The notes under the pieces: model-generated | What the model was told of the DNA's origin: nothing | Databases searched by the model: none | Seen by the model: only the letters and a program-made list of their open reading frames with translations | Origin: Sebastes aleutianus | Taxonomy: Eukaryota > Chordata > Actinopteri > Perciformes > Sebastidae | DNA: 64,000 nt | Direction: 5' to 3' | Assembly: GCA_916700875.1 (NCBI GenBank) | Contig: CAKAKS010000039.1 | Span: forward strand, 16,155,139 to 16,219,138 | Part shown: positions 11,345 through 25,787 of the stretch, one piece after another | Numbering within the stretch: position 1 is the stretch's first letter | Layout of the letters: the number at the start of each line of letters is the position of its first letter | Program-made: the position numbers and the translations under genes

Positions 11345-14300
11345 CACCAACAGGACTGCGGAGAAGTGAACTGTGCTGCCACGTGGGATGACAGGACTCG
11401 CCACTCCATTAGGAAGCACAGAGACAGGCAGGCACCAGCACACAATCCACCCTGTGTTGCCAACTACGAATTACTGGGTTCCTCTATTTCAGTCAGCTCA
11501 TTTGTAAAAACCAACGAGCAATGACAAGGTGATAAAAGGACATTGTACCAGTGATTAGAGTGCTGCGTTTGAACCTGTTGAAATAATAAAGCACAACTTT
11601 ATGCTGTTTTCCTGGAGAAGGAATCCTCTCCGTTTAGTTAAAATCGTGGTTCATACTTGCAAACAAGATTGAAATAATGAAACGTTCAGATTGGTCTAAT
11701 GATCTAATTTTCCTTCCCTATTGTCTAAAGCCTCGTTTGCAAAGTCCCTAGCAGGAGTCGGCTTAATTTGTCTTTTCTTATTTGGTCTGCTTGTGTGTTT
11801 TGTGCTGTTCTCTTTTTGTCTCCCATGATTACTTTGAGGATATCGTTATGACATTCAGCAGCAACAATAATTCTTCTGTTCTAATTCATATCAATTAGTA
11901 GGGGACGGTAATTCAAACTGACGGCACAGTGTATCTTGAAAGGCTTGCGAGGATGTTGTGGCGGCAGCATCACTGTGCAGCCAAAAGCCACCCTCCTTTC
12001 CCCTTTCTTCCCCCTTTCTGTCTTTCAGTCCACAACAAGGGGCTCCAAGCAAAGAGGACAATACAAGTCGGAGCCAGTACTTTGATAATTAGTTATTGAT
12101 TGAGAACAATGGCATGGCGTACACTGTCGTATTAGCTAGACGCCAGTAGGTCGCGACACCAAGAGCAGCCATCAAGAAACAAGGGCCAAAACATGCCTGA
12201 CTCCCCTAATAAGATATTCCTTCATGTTTTTCTCTTTCATTTCCCTCCTCTTTTTCCTTCCTCAGGCATGTTAGTGTTCAGGCTACATGGGGTCAAAAGT
12301 ATTAATGCTTGTGCACAAACGAGCGTCTGATGAAGGAGAATTTAATTAGAGAATGCCCACTCAAGCTTCTCGTACCACATTGCTCTATTTTTCTTTATTT
12401 TTTTTTTCTTTTGTAGGACAAGTGTCCAAAAAAAAAAAGAGAAAAGAACAGGAAGACAGCATTTAGAAACATTGTGAATTTTCTGGCACTGCTAGCATTG
12501 TTTTCATAACATACAGAAATAGTGATTGCCAAAGGAAACGTGGATAAAAACATTGCGAAGCAGTGTTACATATCAAAAACCACCTATTCGTAAAGCGTAT
12601 GTCTGTAGGAATTGTATTTCATGGCACGAGTCTGTTGAATTGGTCTAATCCTGGAGAGCATTTAAATAGAAAAATTAGACAGGCTATTATTTTACACACG
12701 TGATTGACCTGAACTCTGCGTATCACATTCTTCCTGGATGTCTGGAGTGAAAACAGATGCATTTCGCCACACGTATGGATGCTTACGGTGGCTGATGCAT
12801 GTCAGAGACGGTGTCATTTGGTGGAAGTTTGGCTTTTAACCAAGCTGTGTTTACATATAATAGAATATCCTCAAATAATTGGTAGGTCTCCTCGCTAAAG
12901 AGGGATATGTCAGGTTTGGCGTTGGTGTGAAAGAAGCTCCCTAACTCCCTTCACCTGATCCGTGGCCTGTAAAGATGCACCTGGCATTAAACAGACAGGG
13001 CAGGAGCGTCAACGGAACAATGGAGGACTGTCAGGACCGACAGCAGGGCACGGCTCCGCCATCACTGCTCTGACAGCGAGGGCCTCAGAGGGTAAACTGC
13101 TTTGCTGGAACTAATTAAACAGATGAAGTTATGACATGAATATGCAGATGTTGTTTACATTTTACCATATGGTATTATTTCAGGTAATAACGCACAGGAG
13201 AGCCTTCCCACTCATTAATGTGAAGGGATGGAGTGAAAACACTGTCTATCAAGAGACACTCGGAGCGTGTTCGAGAAATATGATCAGACTGACACTCGGG
13301 TGTTGAAATCTATTTCAAGCCACTCAATTAACATACATGTTGATAGCTATTACAGTTTGATTTAAATTATTAGCGCGCCGGATGTTAGAGAGGCTATTTC
13401 TTACTGAAAGTAGAATTTATTCTTTCAAATCTGCCTAAATGTGTCTTCTAATTCTTCTAATTTAAAGTGTAAAATTAATTATCACAACATTAGCAGTGTC
13501 TTGTTACCCAGTATGACAATATTTTACTCTCCAACTAATTCACACCCTCCTATTGGAATTTAAATTCAATTGAGTCATGCAGTTAAATAATTTTTCAGAG
13601 CTGCTGTATGGTCCTATAGAGATGCCTCAGTACACCTGCCATAAGCCCAGTTTAATTCTCGATGCACAACCTGCATTTAACTCAACTTCTCTATTTTTTT
13701 TTTCCGTTTTTGCAAAGTGTTAAAAGTAGTAGAACTGTCTGGGTTCTTTCCCCCCGGTTTTGTGTGCAGCCTTACCATTCCCCCGGAGCGGGTGCTGAGA
13801 GGTTAAGAGGGAAAGGGCCGATGGAGTCGCGTTTAGTAAGAAGTGTGGGATCACGGGGGCCAGCTGGTGGGGTGATGGGGAGCGTAATTGTGCCCGCTGT
13901 GTGGATAGGGTGGGGGGTGAAAGGATGGGGTGAGAAGCCCTGGAAAAAAAAAAGGGAGGGGAGGGGACACCTCAATTACCTGTGCTCCCTCTGACCCCTC
14001 TCTCCCTCTGTCTCTCCACGGACAGACGCACTGTCTGAGAGGCGGGGTGCGTTTCCACAGGCAGATGCACATCCCCCTCCTTTGTTCGAGATAGCATTCG
14101 CTCCTTTTCCTGAGCTGCAGAAACTTAATTGCAACAATCTCCTCTCTAATGCGTTTCTCCTTTATTTGTCACTGTCAAAAAATTTGAATTTTCTCTTTAA
14201 AAAGAGAGAAAAAAAAAAAAAATCAAAGCATTGTTCTGTTGTGTATTTATGTTTGATCACGGGAACTTGGTCAGGCGATATTAGATTAAAGATGTACAAC

Positions 14301-15720
14301 AAAATAAAAAGCACATTTACCTGAACTGAGCAGTTCTCTCAAACATATTCAGCAGGTTACATGCAGCTGTCATAGTTTATTTTGGAGCTCCTGCTTGGGC
14401 TAATACAGTAAGTGACAGAGACTGGTGTAAAATCAATACTTCACAGGAGTGTGATGTCTTAATAAACTCTCTGTGTTGTTCAGACAGGAAAGCTAGACGT
14501 GTACGAGAAGGACTACAGCGCAGGCCATTGTGAAGCTGTCAAGTCTAGCCCTCAAAAGCAGATGAAGCTGTCAGATTATTAATATATTTATACTGACAGG
14601 CCCCAAGTCCACCCCTAAAACCCTCCCCTCTTTCAATGTCTCTCAAAAAATATGCTCAGCTTCAAAGACGGAGGCCACGAGGTTGGATGCAAGGTCAAAG
14701 GCCAAATACATTTTGAAAGCAAATTCTCTTCCTTTTGCAACCTGTTTTTATTGCTGTCGCTCCCCTTCTCTGTGGCGACCATTCAGCTGAAACTTAGGCT
14801 GAATTGGCAGCAGCTTTCAAAGCGCTTGGCAGCCTGGTGATCCTCAGGAGCTCTCAGCTGACATCTCTCTGGGCTTGTCTATGCTCAGGGGTCAGCGCGA
14901 GCCCTGACTCCCAGGACCCACTCACTCAGGCGCTACCATGAGTCAGTCCCGCAGACTGAAATTAAAATGTGAAAAGCTGTGCGACTGAAGGCATTCCTCG
15001 CCCCCCATGGCATTCTCCTTTCTCCGTGACAGTTCCTCTGAGACTGCTTTTTCTTTCATGTTTCTTTTTTCCCTTTAGATTATTTAACAACATGCGAACA
15101 GAGCTGTCAAGGAGAGACATGCTTGATCGACAGAGCAAGGGAGTGTCTCAGTCAACACGGGGTTAAATTCGATTTTCTGCATGTTCAGTACGCTAGTCTC
15201 AAGCCAGTTATTGCCTTGGCTTGATGTTTTTTGATGGATCAATTATCCATTATAACATGTTGCGAAGCCAAACATAACGGCAACTATGACACCTGTCACA
15301 ATCTTCTATTAGGGTAAGGAAATTGAAATAATTTAATGACAGCTAATTTAGTCTTTGTTTTGAATCTCATTATGGCCGCAGTAATTGTGTTCTATAAAAA
15401 AACTGAAAGTGAAATATGACTGCACACTCAAAGTAAAGTACCCCGACTAGAGCTATTAATTTGATATCTCTCAATGAAAACAGAAGGGAATAAATTTCAC
15501 TTTATCAGATTCAGACAAACACAAGTTTGAAAAGACTATATGAGATCTTGGAGATTTTTTTCTACTTTAAAGTCCAGTTTAGATTAAGTTAAAGTCTGAG
15601 ATAACAGAGGCAAGAAAAACAAAACGAAGCCTCAATATTAATACCAAGAAGTTAGGGAACATATAGAATAATTTAAGAATCAAGAAAAATGAGAATATAT
15701 ATTTTATTATCTTTTTTTAA
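11345..15720. other. Long repeat-poor noncoding block
   Basis: About 4.4 kb without a recognisable transposon or gene. Subsegments with even composition and homeodomain-like AATTA words are 11560-11960 and 12640-13620. The latter includes 'aaattaattatc' at 13472-13483 and an isolated GCGCGCC near 13373. Positions 13760-14060 are G-rich on the plus strand with short purine runs. Positions 14860-14950 are GC-richer. Open frames here are under 115 codons and look like chance. Conserved regulatory elements are a reasonable guess but are not shown. Confidence 0.45.
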
Positions 15721-15725
15721 ATATA

Positions 15726-15726
<1 letters not shown>

Positions 15727-15765
<39 letters not shown>
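15727..15765. repeat. (AT)n dinucleotide microsatellite
   Basis: A nearly perfect alternating TA tract of about 39 bases, preceded by AT-rich sequence. It is a likely polymorphic site and can extrude as a cruciform under torsional stress. Confidence 0.95.
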
Positions 15766-15766
<1 letters not shown>

Positions 15767-18700
15767 GTTGTTCTGGGTTACATAGCAATATAAAACGGTA
15801 CAATCTGTGTGCCCCAGAGTTTTTTTTGACACCGTTTCGAACCTCCCCAGCATCAAATGTCGATGAGAATATACAATTATCTCCACGTCATATTTAGCAT
15901 CGTGCCACCTAATAAGTCAACTTCAGATTGGGACAAAAGCGCAGAGAGCTGAATAGATGTGATATGCTTGTCAATAACACGTATGTGAGAAAGCTGCGTG
16001 GGAGCGTCTTATCGGTACATGTGTGCATATACTTGAATTTGCAAGTAAAGAGCCTTATTGGGATTACCCACGGTACATTCTAGTTGGTATCATAAAGAGA
16101 AAGAGGGACGAGATGCGTCTCCCTTTTTTTTCCAGGGATTCGGTAAGCTCTCTGTCAATGGTTTGGAGTTGAATTGGCCGGGATAGCTCGCCTCATTCCA
16201 TGGAATGATCTCAGACCTAATTTACTGGGCAGCTCAGGATCCAAAGCATACAAGGCTCTCCTCTGCATAGAATGTGTGAAATAGATAGAGCAGCCATCCC
16301 TCAGATGTGCTGAAGTAATCTGCAGCCAGAGCTGGTCCAGCAGGCCTCACCCCTAAAGGGATTGATGCAGTGTCAAAACCTTTGGCTCCGGGGTCATCCT
16401 CTCTTCTTGCCTCTCCAATCTGACAAAAGCTGAATTTCTTTCCCTCACTATTCGTTTCTCTTTTTTCTTCTATTGAATTCATCAGCGAGGGAGGCATGAG
16501 ATGTGAGATGTGAATGAAACATTTTCATTAGAAGGGAGGAGAATCCCCCGGTCAGAGACAAGGCCAGAGCTGATCTGAGCCAATGACATCCCCACCAATC
16601 CTTTCCCTTTTTTTTTTTTTGTCCTTCTTACTTTCCCCAGCTGTCATTCTCTGCGGTATGTGGCAAGCTGATTGAAATCAGCACTGTGTCAGGGCCGTCA
16701 TATCTCCGAGAGACATAAAACATGCAGAAACATCAATAAGCAACAGGCCGCTGACAGCTCTCAGGCACCGGTGGTGGCGAGGAGAGATGAGGGGAAGGTT
16801 AGGACTCTGGGGGGATGCTGTGCAGTTGAAGTGTCTTCTTCAGGCTTCACTGAGACCCAGCGAAGACAAGATAAAGTCTATCAGGTTATCGCCTAGTTCA
16901 AGTTGCTTCTCGGACAGCAAGGCCACTGGGACGCTGGATGTCAGAGGATCTGTGCGTGTGTGTTCGAGCTTATGTGTGCGTACAGTAAGCGTGTGTTTCT
17001 GTGGGTTTGTATTTGGGGGAAAGAACTGAGAAAGACGGTTGCTGCTAACAAACATAGTTTGAATATGCCTGATTAAAGCTCAGAGAAAATAAAATCTCTG
17101 TATGACAAACCTTGTGACAATCACTAAATGTATTTTATGTGAAGTGTTCAAGCTGTCAAATGAATATTTAGAATTATATTTCTTGGTTATTGTATTTGTA
17201 AAATACCTGAAAAATATGCCCCACTATAAACATTGCAGATAAGCTTTTTTTTGTGCTCGTAAAATAAGATTGATAGTTATACCCGGTAGTGTGGGCCAGG
17301 AGATGCTTTGGGATTTTCAGTGTGTATTTAATTCACTAATGGGAGGTAAAGGTGATAGTCTGTTAGATCACAGTCTGACACTACCTCTTACTACTGCTAA
17401 TTAAGCAAGTTTTTAGCCCAGAAAAACTGCTGAATCTCGTGTTTCTCATGCCTGATAATGGTCATCACGGTGCCCTAACCTACCTGTTTAGAATTATGAT
17501 ACGGGACAAATAATCAGCTTTACAGGATCCTGACTCTGACGAGGTAAATTCACCAGTAATTAGCATGACACAGACGTCCATGAAGGGAGCGGAGTTTTGG
17601 CTGAAGTTTCCCCAAAGTTGAAGCCTATTATTTTTTGTGTTGACGGGTTAACGTTGTGGACAGGCGCCCATCTCCATATCAAATGTGACTCCCATTATTT
17701 TATGTTTCTCGCTGCTAACAGCGCCTCCCAGCACTCCTCCATGTTCTCCTCCATCTGCTTCCTGTCCATTGATCAGCCTTCCAGGGCATCAGTCTGTTTA
17801 ACATCTGCTACAAGTTCCAGCAGCTCAGGTAACTATCTAGCTGCTCTCCACTGCCTATTGATCTTCATGTCCACCTGCAGGAACATCTGTTTCGGCATGT
17901 CGTTTGTCAGCGCAACCAGTTACCTTGTTTCGCTTCACGTCTTGTCCACTTTCACTCACTCTCACAAAGAGAATTTACTCCTAAATGCTTGTTAAATTGG
18001 TGTTTGCATTGTTCTAATAATGAATTGTAAATTAGTCACTCATAGTTATTGCATCTTGGTAAATAGTGGGTGTATTACTTGTACTGGGAAATTAATCTTT
18101 AAAGATAAAGACTTTTCCAGTACAACTAAATACAACTTTAAATTTTATTCAGCAAAATCTATATTTAAATATGAATTAATTTATTTACCAATACTCAGTC
18201 TGTGCATTTGGAAAAGCTGCCTAATCTACTGAACCTATAAAATGTAGTTATTGCACACAACACATTTACTCTTTCTGTTTATTATTTATATTGTATTTAA
18301 TATTCTGATATTTTTCATTATAAATCTAAATAATTGCAAATTATTATATTTGCAGAAAATTAAATTTTAACAAGATTGCATGCACAAAGCAAACCACATA
18401 ACAAAATGTATTATTTGAATAAAATAGAATACATTTCTTTCACTCACATCAAGCAAGTGTGCTGGTAAATATGCTGTAAATTATATATTTAAAATAGCAA
18501 TAGTTCAGTGGTTTACACCTTATTAGAAGACAACAGTACACATTTTTTATTTATTGCTTTTAATATTATTCTGGGCAGATAGTGTGTGAGAGTCACGGGC
18601 TGAGAGAGCTCGCATCTTCAAATGTGTCTCCTTCACAGGCTTCCAGAGCTCGGAGGAACCGCTGCTGCACGGTTTAATTTGCTCTTTTGTAATGATGGGG

Positions 18701-21700
18701 CGTAGGTTAGTTAATTTCAATTTTTGATTTCAAAAGCTATCAAATACAGCTCAGATGAGAAATCAATTTTCCCAGCTGCCCTGGCTTTGTGGTGAAAAGA
18801 ACTCGCGCCATTGGTGAACAGCCCGTCACATGACCGAGTCAGGGATTAGTTCAGTAGGCCCATGTTGCCACCACCTCAATTACAGGCTGCCTCTTGTCAT
18901 TTACCTCTATAACAACTCATTCTCAGACACAACTCATATTTAATTCATGAAAGCCTGCACAAGAGTAATTGTAATATAGATTGTTGTAGAAAATTTGACC
19001 AAATTTAGACCGCAACTTTTTGTTTTGCACGCCAAAGGCACTGATTGTGTCATTTGCTGTAATTTGGGATAAACAAAGCTGGAACAGTGAACGTCTAATT
19101 TTGGACTGATAAAGTCCAAAGTAAAAAAAAAAAAAATGTACTGAAAAATATATATCATTTAAAAATCATGCAACTTCATCAAACAGAAACATGTAGATAT
19201 TTTTTTAACAAACAAAATAATACATTGCAAAAATGCCAATGGTGATTTAAATTGGAAAGGTAGTGTCCTGTGTCATGTTGCAGACAATGACAATTATCAA
19301 CGGCATTATAAGGATTGTCATGTGATCAGCCGTCTGAAAAGGTGACTCTCGGCGGTTTCACTAAGCACTCACCTAAATAAACACTGTTCTGTTTGAGTGT
19401 ATAGGTCTCTTTGATTCAGCGTTAAAATTGAAACATATCAATAAATCAAATATATAAAAAGGATGCCTGTTTGTTCAAGCCATTGCCTTCACAATATAAA
19501 CAGATTTGATAAACAGAGTACTATAAAAATCTATTTTCCTTCAAATAATTGTCCGTTTTGATACACATAACTAATTGTTGATGCTACAAAAAGCTCAAAG
19601 AATTTCGGACTGTGTGTATTTTACATTCTTGTGAAGACTTTGGTTTGGAAATTTGAATCCATTCCAACATTTCCTCCTCTCAAACGAGCCCTCTTTTCCT
19701 TTTGCACAACACAAATTGACAATTTGTTAAGTAATCAAAGAATCTCCCGTTTTTTTTTCATACGGATCAGTTCATGGAACAAAAAGTAGAGCGGAGGCAA
19801 TTTCTGGACACATCACGAGATTATATCCGTTTGACAGTTGCGTTATTCTATGTGGTTTCCATGACAACTGTTTGGGTGAGGCCTCCAATAAAACCAACCT
19901 CAGCTGTCATCTCTTCACCTAAAAGCTTTGTAATTGCTCTCATTTGCATACTACAATTAAGTGTGTTAGCTCACAGCAAGAACAATCAACCTCCACTAAA
20001 GACTGGGGATAGTATAATTATTATATCAGTGGATTGGTATAAAACATTACTGACGAGCCTTTGTTTGACGCCGGCATTGCACTGGCTAGATTTACCGCTT
20101 ATTTTCATAAATATACATATTTCACAGACAGTGATGGGTAATGCATAGGCATGCTGGTTAAAATGTTGTGATTACAATTTTCAATCAGAGTTTTAATATC
20201 GCTTTATGATCACAAAAAAATGTGAGTTTTATTCCAGAAATTCTCATTGAAGTTCCTCTCTGTTGGTCAATACAGTGAAAGGTATTTTTATCCGTTTTTG
20301 ATAGGAGGCTTTTTGACTCAGTGGTGCACTTGACTAGCTAGAAACAGAATGATTTGCAGTAGTGGGAGACAGTTTGAACCGCTGATTGAATGGAAAGGTT
20401 ATGTGCATTGAGCTCTAAGCATTGTTTCTCTTTCCGTCAGATGCGCAGAGGCTGTAATGAAGAGCTCTTGAACTCGCAGTCAGAGAAGCTGTGACAGGAG
20501 TTCAGGAGGATGCCTCTTTGGCTCTGCTGGACGTACGACACACACTCACAAACACCGGCACACACACATGCACCCAGGGACAGCAAGAGACAGCAACAAA
20601 CATCTAATACAGAAGTCAAAATGAAGCTGTCACTCATACGCTGTTTCACAAATCACTAGCTTTTCATTTAAAGTGTCCAATGTCCAATCTTCCTTCTGAT
20701 ATTGGAAAAATATGAAAAATATACCTCTGCGCTTCTATTCTTTTATTTTCTATTTTCCTCAATATTATTTATTTTTTTGGGGCACCGCTTTGACATGAAC
20801 TTAGAGGTTACAAACTTAATATGATCACGGAGGTATAACACGAGTTTGTGAGCTATGAAAGCAGCCGTAGCTTTATTATCAAGCCTGTGATACTGCAGCA
20901 CATCTTTAGGCAGGTACATTTTTATTTGGAGTTTTTGCCTCGAGGCTCTGAATTGAAATGGAAGACCAAATGGCACAAATGGCAAGTGCACCATTCCTAG
21001 CTCTGTGCTGCCTCCCAACACAAACTGGTCAAGCAGAAATGAGACCTGCATCAATTTTAATTTGTATTTATCCTGCTGATGACCCGCTCCTTTCACTCTG
21101 CCGTTGGAGGCACAAATTACACCCATCATAACTCTGATTCTAACGGCCCACGGTGTGCTATCAGAAAATGAGCATGGTTATATACCACCGGCGGGTTCAA
21201 GGTGTCACAACACAATTATACAATCATGCAACCTGACGAGCTCTGACTGGTCGCCGTTGTATGACAACTAAGCTGGAGGGCCACGCTGTCTGTCACATCC
21301 AGGCGGGTAAGATAAGTTCACTGGAGAGTAGACTGTCTGCTTCTCTCTATCTAAATCAGTTAAATATCACACAGCTGCTGCAGTCTGGGGTGATTTTTTT
21401 GGGGGAAGTATAAAGACTCACATCTGAACTTATCTTTGACGTGTCAGGTTTTTATTTGGCACAGCAAATTGAACCTGTAGAATTTGTTAGAAAAAAAAGA
21501 AAAAACATAAATCAGAGTGATATAACATTGGCTGCCTGTGCATCATTAATAGAATTAAGTCATCAATGAGGAAAGTTTAAAACCTTACACATACTGCAGT
21601 GCTGTGCAGCAGCTCACAGTGACTTTCAATCAACCCTAATCCTTGTATCTCATAAAACTTAGACCAAAAAAATGAAGGGAAGCTCCCCTGCCTGGATCCC

Positions 21701-23706
21701 CAGTGTGCACTCTGTGTCAAGCCATTAGGCTGTGTGAAATGAGGTGCCACTCATGAGTTATAATGCTGCACATCTATAGATGAAATGGTAAAATATAGCC
21801 CTTCAATGCTCAGTCCTCTGTTGGAGTTGGGAAAAATAATTCTGCTCTGATAGCGGTCCATCCCCCCAATATCCCAATTCAAAGTCACAAAGATATGAAG
21901 AGGGCTGTTGGATAAATTCAAAATAATCCACTTCAGGATAGCTGTGAGATTAATGGGGAAAAAAATGTGTGTGTTTGCTGTGCACAAGCAAACGTGTGTG
22001 TGTGAGAATGCAGACTGATGAAAAAATATATCAAAAGCCTAAAAAACTTTTACATACTATGATGATATTACTAATAAGATGATCAACCTTGGCGATGAAA
22101 AGAAATGACACACAGAGGAATAAGAAAAATGACAATGTTTCTCTCCCAGAAGGAAAGAAAATGCCCAAACTATTCCTTCAGAGCCAACAGAGACGCTGCA
22201 TATAAGCTTTCAGGAAATCTATTTGCGGGGTAAAGCACGTTCATTGTATCCAATTTGAAAGCACGTCAATAGAAGACACACGTCTCTATAACCAGTTGTT
22301 ACAGAACTACAATCAATGAAACTTATACTGACTACTGCTATACTTAGAGGCACATGACAAAAGCAAACTAGCAGCAGTCTGATCTACTGAAATATTTACC
22401 CAGAGGTACTGTAGATGTAACAATGATAAGGAAATAAAGCTAATAAGTGTCACTTTGATATGACAACAAATTATACATGGTTCTATCAGATCTCATTTCC
22501 ATTCCACAACACAGAGACAGAGAATACCCTGAAGCGTGGCTGTTAATGGGAGCCTCTATCAGCCATCGTGGAAAGCCTGCCTCATTACTCACTCCAGCAC
22601 AACTGTGCCCAGGGTGGTCGATTTCCCCAACGGACACTGGTTCACAGACCAGAGACGCACTGCGAGGCATATGACTTGTTTTTCAATGCGCAGGGCACAG
22701 ATGCCGTCATGCTGCAAGTGTGTGAAATCGTTTAATCGGGGAATTCATTTAAGCAAAAAACATTAAAGAGAATCCAAAGAATTAAAATATGATAGCAATT
22801 TTTATAATGCTTTATTTGGTCGATAAATTTACAGTTTATTCTTTTCCAGGCTACAGAAAATTGCCCTATGTAGCTTTAACCAGCTACCACTCATCTTCGT
22901 TTTCATTATACGTCTGATGCTATACAACCCTGATTGTTATTCAGAGAGAATTTTCCATTCGGGAGGGCGCCAAATACCCACATAACCTTCTATCCCTTCC
23001 AACCTGTGCAATGAATATTTTAAAACCTTAATGTATATTGGCCATCTGAATTTTTAGCCCGAGTCTTTCCTTTGTCCATATAATCTCTGGGAGCCCTTTC
23101 CTACCATTGTGCTTGTAACTGAGTATGCTGTCACTCGGGTTATTTTTCTTCACAATTTGCAATCACCGCTGCTCTCTGGTTTTACTCTCTCTACCCCTGT
23201 TTCTAGCTTCCCTGACAAAGTCAATAGGGGGCATCCCTCATCTGTCAAAAACAAACATCAGAATACTTCTCGTGCTATTTTCCTCTTTTCCCGTTCCTCT
23301 GTCTTTGTGCAGCCTCGCTCGCTGCCTGTTAGCCGTACTGTAGATCCTCAGATCGTTTCTCGGTGCAGATTATGAGATTATTAGTCGGGTTTGCTCGGTG
23401 ACCCTAATCAGCATAAGCAAGTAAGAGCAGTCAAAACATATAAGGGAGAAAGTCCTGAAGAAGTATAGCTGACCCTCTGGTGACTCTCTCACCCAGAGGG
23501 GTGGCAGCAGCGCTCGCTGTGTGTGTTTCAGTGCAATCTGTGGAGCAGATGGCTGGAGTCCTGGGCAGAGAGCAGCAGGTCTCAGCCTGCATGTCACCAG
23601 GATGATGTGAGCTGGCTCCCTCCGAGCTTTAGTTAATACCTTCCTGTATCACAGACTTGTTAAGGGTCTGGGCAAAACTCGCCGACTCTTTACAAAAGAA
23701 CAATAC
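15766..23706. other. About 8 kb transposon-free noncoding block
   Basis: I recognise no mobile element, RNA gene or exon in this stretch. GC-balanced, repeat-free subsegments that deserve a conservation check are 16130-16900, 18560-18900, 20780-21330 and 22480-22720. Between them lie AT-rich stretches (18000-18560, 18900-19780) without features. A minus-strand open frame of 128 codons at 20743-21129 overlaps the best of these blocks. It has no recognised domain, and its C-terminal end runs into A/T-rich sequence, so I do not call it a gene. Small (CA)n and (TG)n runs occur at about 20540-20570 and 21960-22000. Confidence 0.5.
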
Positions 23707-23832
<126 letters not shown>

Positions 23833-25710
23833 CCTGTGTTGTCTCTCCTGGGTGGCAGTAAATATCCACTGGTAAGTATTTCCTTTAACCTCCTATATAT
23901 ACTGTGTGTGTGTGTGTCTATATAATTTATATTCTGCTTGGGTAGTATTATTTAGACACACCTGTTAGAATTTGGGAGTGGGTGAAACATAATATAGGCT
24001 AGTAGATATTGTGTACATTTAATTGAGAAACAGTTTATGGATAACCAGATGGTATATCTGCTTTTTTTTTTTTTTTTTTTGGCAAATTCCACTAATTAAA
24101 TACCTTGAAATACCTCGCCATGAAGGCATTTCATCACATTGACGCAAAAAAATGATGTAAAAATCGAATACTACCTACTCACTGATTTCCAACATCCCCT
24201 ACAATGGCCTCATACATCCAGGAGTAGGACAGTGATGGATTAATATGACACGGACATAAAGATGTAAAGCAATTTGAATTGCCTGAATAACATACCCTCA
24301 AACTGCAATGTCAAAGAGTAATTATGGACATTAGTGTTTCTCTATTATAACGTAATGTCCCTGACGAAGTGATTTTACCTTGACTTTGATTGAGAAGTTT
24401 CTGGTTATGATGAGATCATTAAAGCAAAATCACTCGCAAGGTAAATAAACATTTGCTCGACTTTTGCCCCTCCCGTTCTCCCTCTGCCACTTAGGCTTTA
24501 ATCTTGGTTACTGGCAGGTAGAGGCTAGGCCGTGCCTTGTGAGGTGCAAGTGTGTGCTGCCTCTCCTCCTCTCTCTCCTCATATTATATAAAGAGTGGCA
24601 GCAGGCAGAGTGACAGACTGCCCCAAGAGATGACACCTGTCACTGAGGGGAGTGCTGCTAATCTACAAGCCTCATTTTGTTTGAACTCTTTGTCACCTTG
24701 CCGTCAAATCCTCATCTTCTCAGTCACTGCCAGCTTCACTCCCCTCTGCTTCTCTGCTCGCTCTGCTTTGCCCAATCTCTCCACAATATACACTACCTCC
24801 AACCATCACAAGACACACAGCGCACTCCTCCAGACAAACCACTGTCCTCTGGTGTAACACATTCCTGCCTACAAATATTTATTATTGAATGAGTATTGTA
24901 CATGCTTGTGTTTTTTGTCTGTTATTTTGGATTATTATTATCAAAAAAAGTAAAACATTGACAGCTCAATCTCTTTTTCAGACGTTCCCTGAGCGTATGA
25001 GAAGATGTTGCGTCCTTGTTCAAATGTTTTCATTTTCCAAACAAAGCCCCATTCATTCATATTGAGATGTGTCTAAGTTAAAGTGATCTGAATAGAAACG
25101 CAGTCTGGAGTGGCCCAGTCTCTATGGAGCAGCACACTCCACCCCCTGGCCAAATATCTATATTGTCCACTTCTACAGACTGTGCTTTGTAATTATAATA
25201 TAATTCATTATGTCTATGCTGCATGTGTCACAAAGGAGGAGTCCTCCCCAAAATCCTCCTGCGCTGTTCAGGCTGACCGAACACATTCTTGTTCCCATTT
25301 TTAACGCCTGCGGCTTGGAAATACCCTCTCACACCCCCATAAACAATAGATTTTCCTATTTTGCTTAATTGAGATATCAGCCGCAAATCTGACAGCTCAC
25401 ACCAGCCCCTCACTCAGGCTGAGGGAAATCTATATAGTGACAGGAAATGGAACGGAAGAGAGACAAATAAGATTAAATGACAAATAATATGTTATTATTA
25501 TTATTATAAGTATCATTGTAATTATTAAAAATAATACTAATAATAATATTATTATTCAATATTATTATAAAAGTAATTACAATAACTATATATATATAAT
25601 AAAGCAATAGTAATAATATTTTTTGCTGTTGTTTATATGCCTCATTAGATACCTCTCAGAATGACGGAAACCTCACTGTTTACTGCGTCTATCAAAATTA
25701 TGAAATCATG
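23833..25710. other. Noncoding stretch with short homopolymer and ATT-rich parts
   Basis: No gene is seen. It contains a 19-base poly-T at 24062-24080, a short (TG)n at about 23903-23917 and an ATT-rich, low-complexity patch at about 25490-25620. Positions 24440-24890 are richer in C and T and carry open frames of up to 101 codons with no recognisable domain. Confidence 0.5.
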
Positions 25711-25787
25711 TGGCGACCCGATAGCTGAGTTGCCCACACACATTTCCTGTCTCTCTCAATATCACTATCAAATAAAGGCAAAAAAAT
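25711..25787 (+). mobile_element. Internally deleted tRNA-derived SINE remnant
   Basis: The first 20 bases (TGGCGACCCGATAGCTGAGT) match the 5' head of a teleost tRNA-derived SINE, including an A-box-like TAGCTGAGTTG. They are joined almost directly to a typical tail of such SINEs, 'ttcctgtctctct...actatcaaataaaggcaaaaaa'. The tRNA B-box and the body between them are missing, so this copy has a large internal deletion and cannot be transcribed by RNA polymerase III in the usual way. No clear target-site duplication is seen. Family assignment is from memory. Confidence 0.6.

Noticed and set aside
17597..17995. Plus-strand frame of 132 codons
   Set aside because: Ser/Leu/Cys-rich chance translation with no family resemblance.
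19942..19949. POU octamer ATTTGCAT (also at 5108-5115 and 58329-58336)
   Set aside because: A few copies of any AT-rich eight-base word are expected by chance in 64 kb, so it is not reported as a separate finding.
20743..21129. Minus-strand open frame of 128 codons
   Set aside because: No recognised domain and a C-terminal end in A/T-rich text. It overlaps a probable noncoding block. Kept only as something to test for codon-type substitution.
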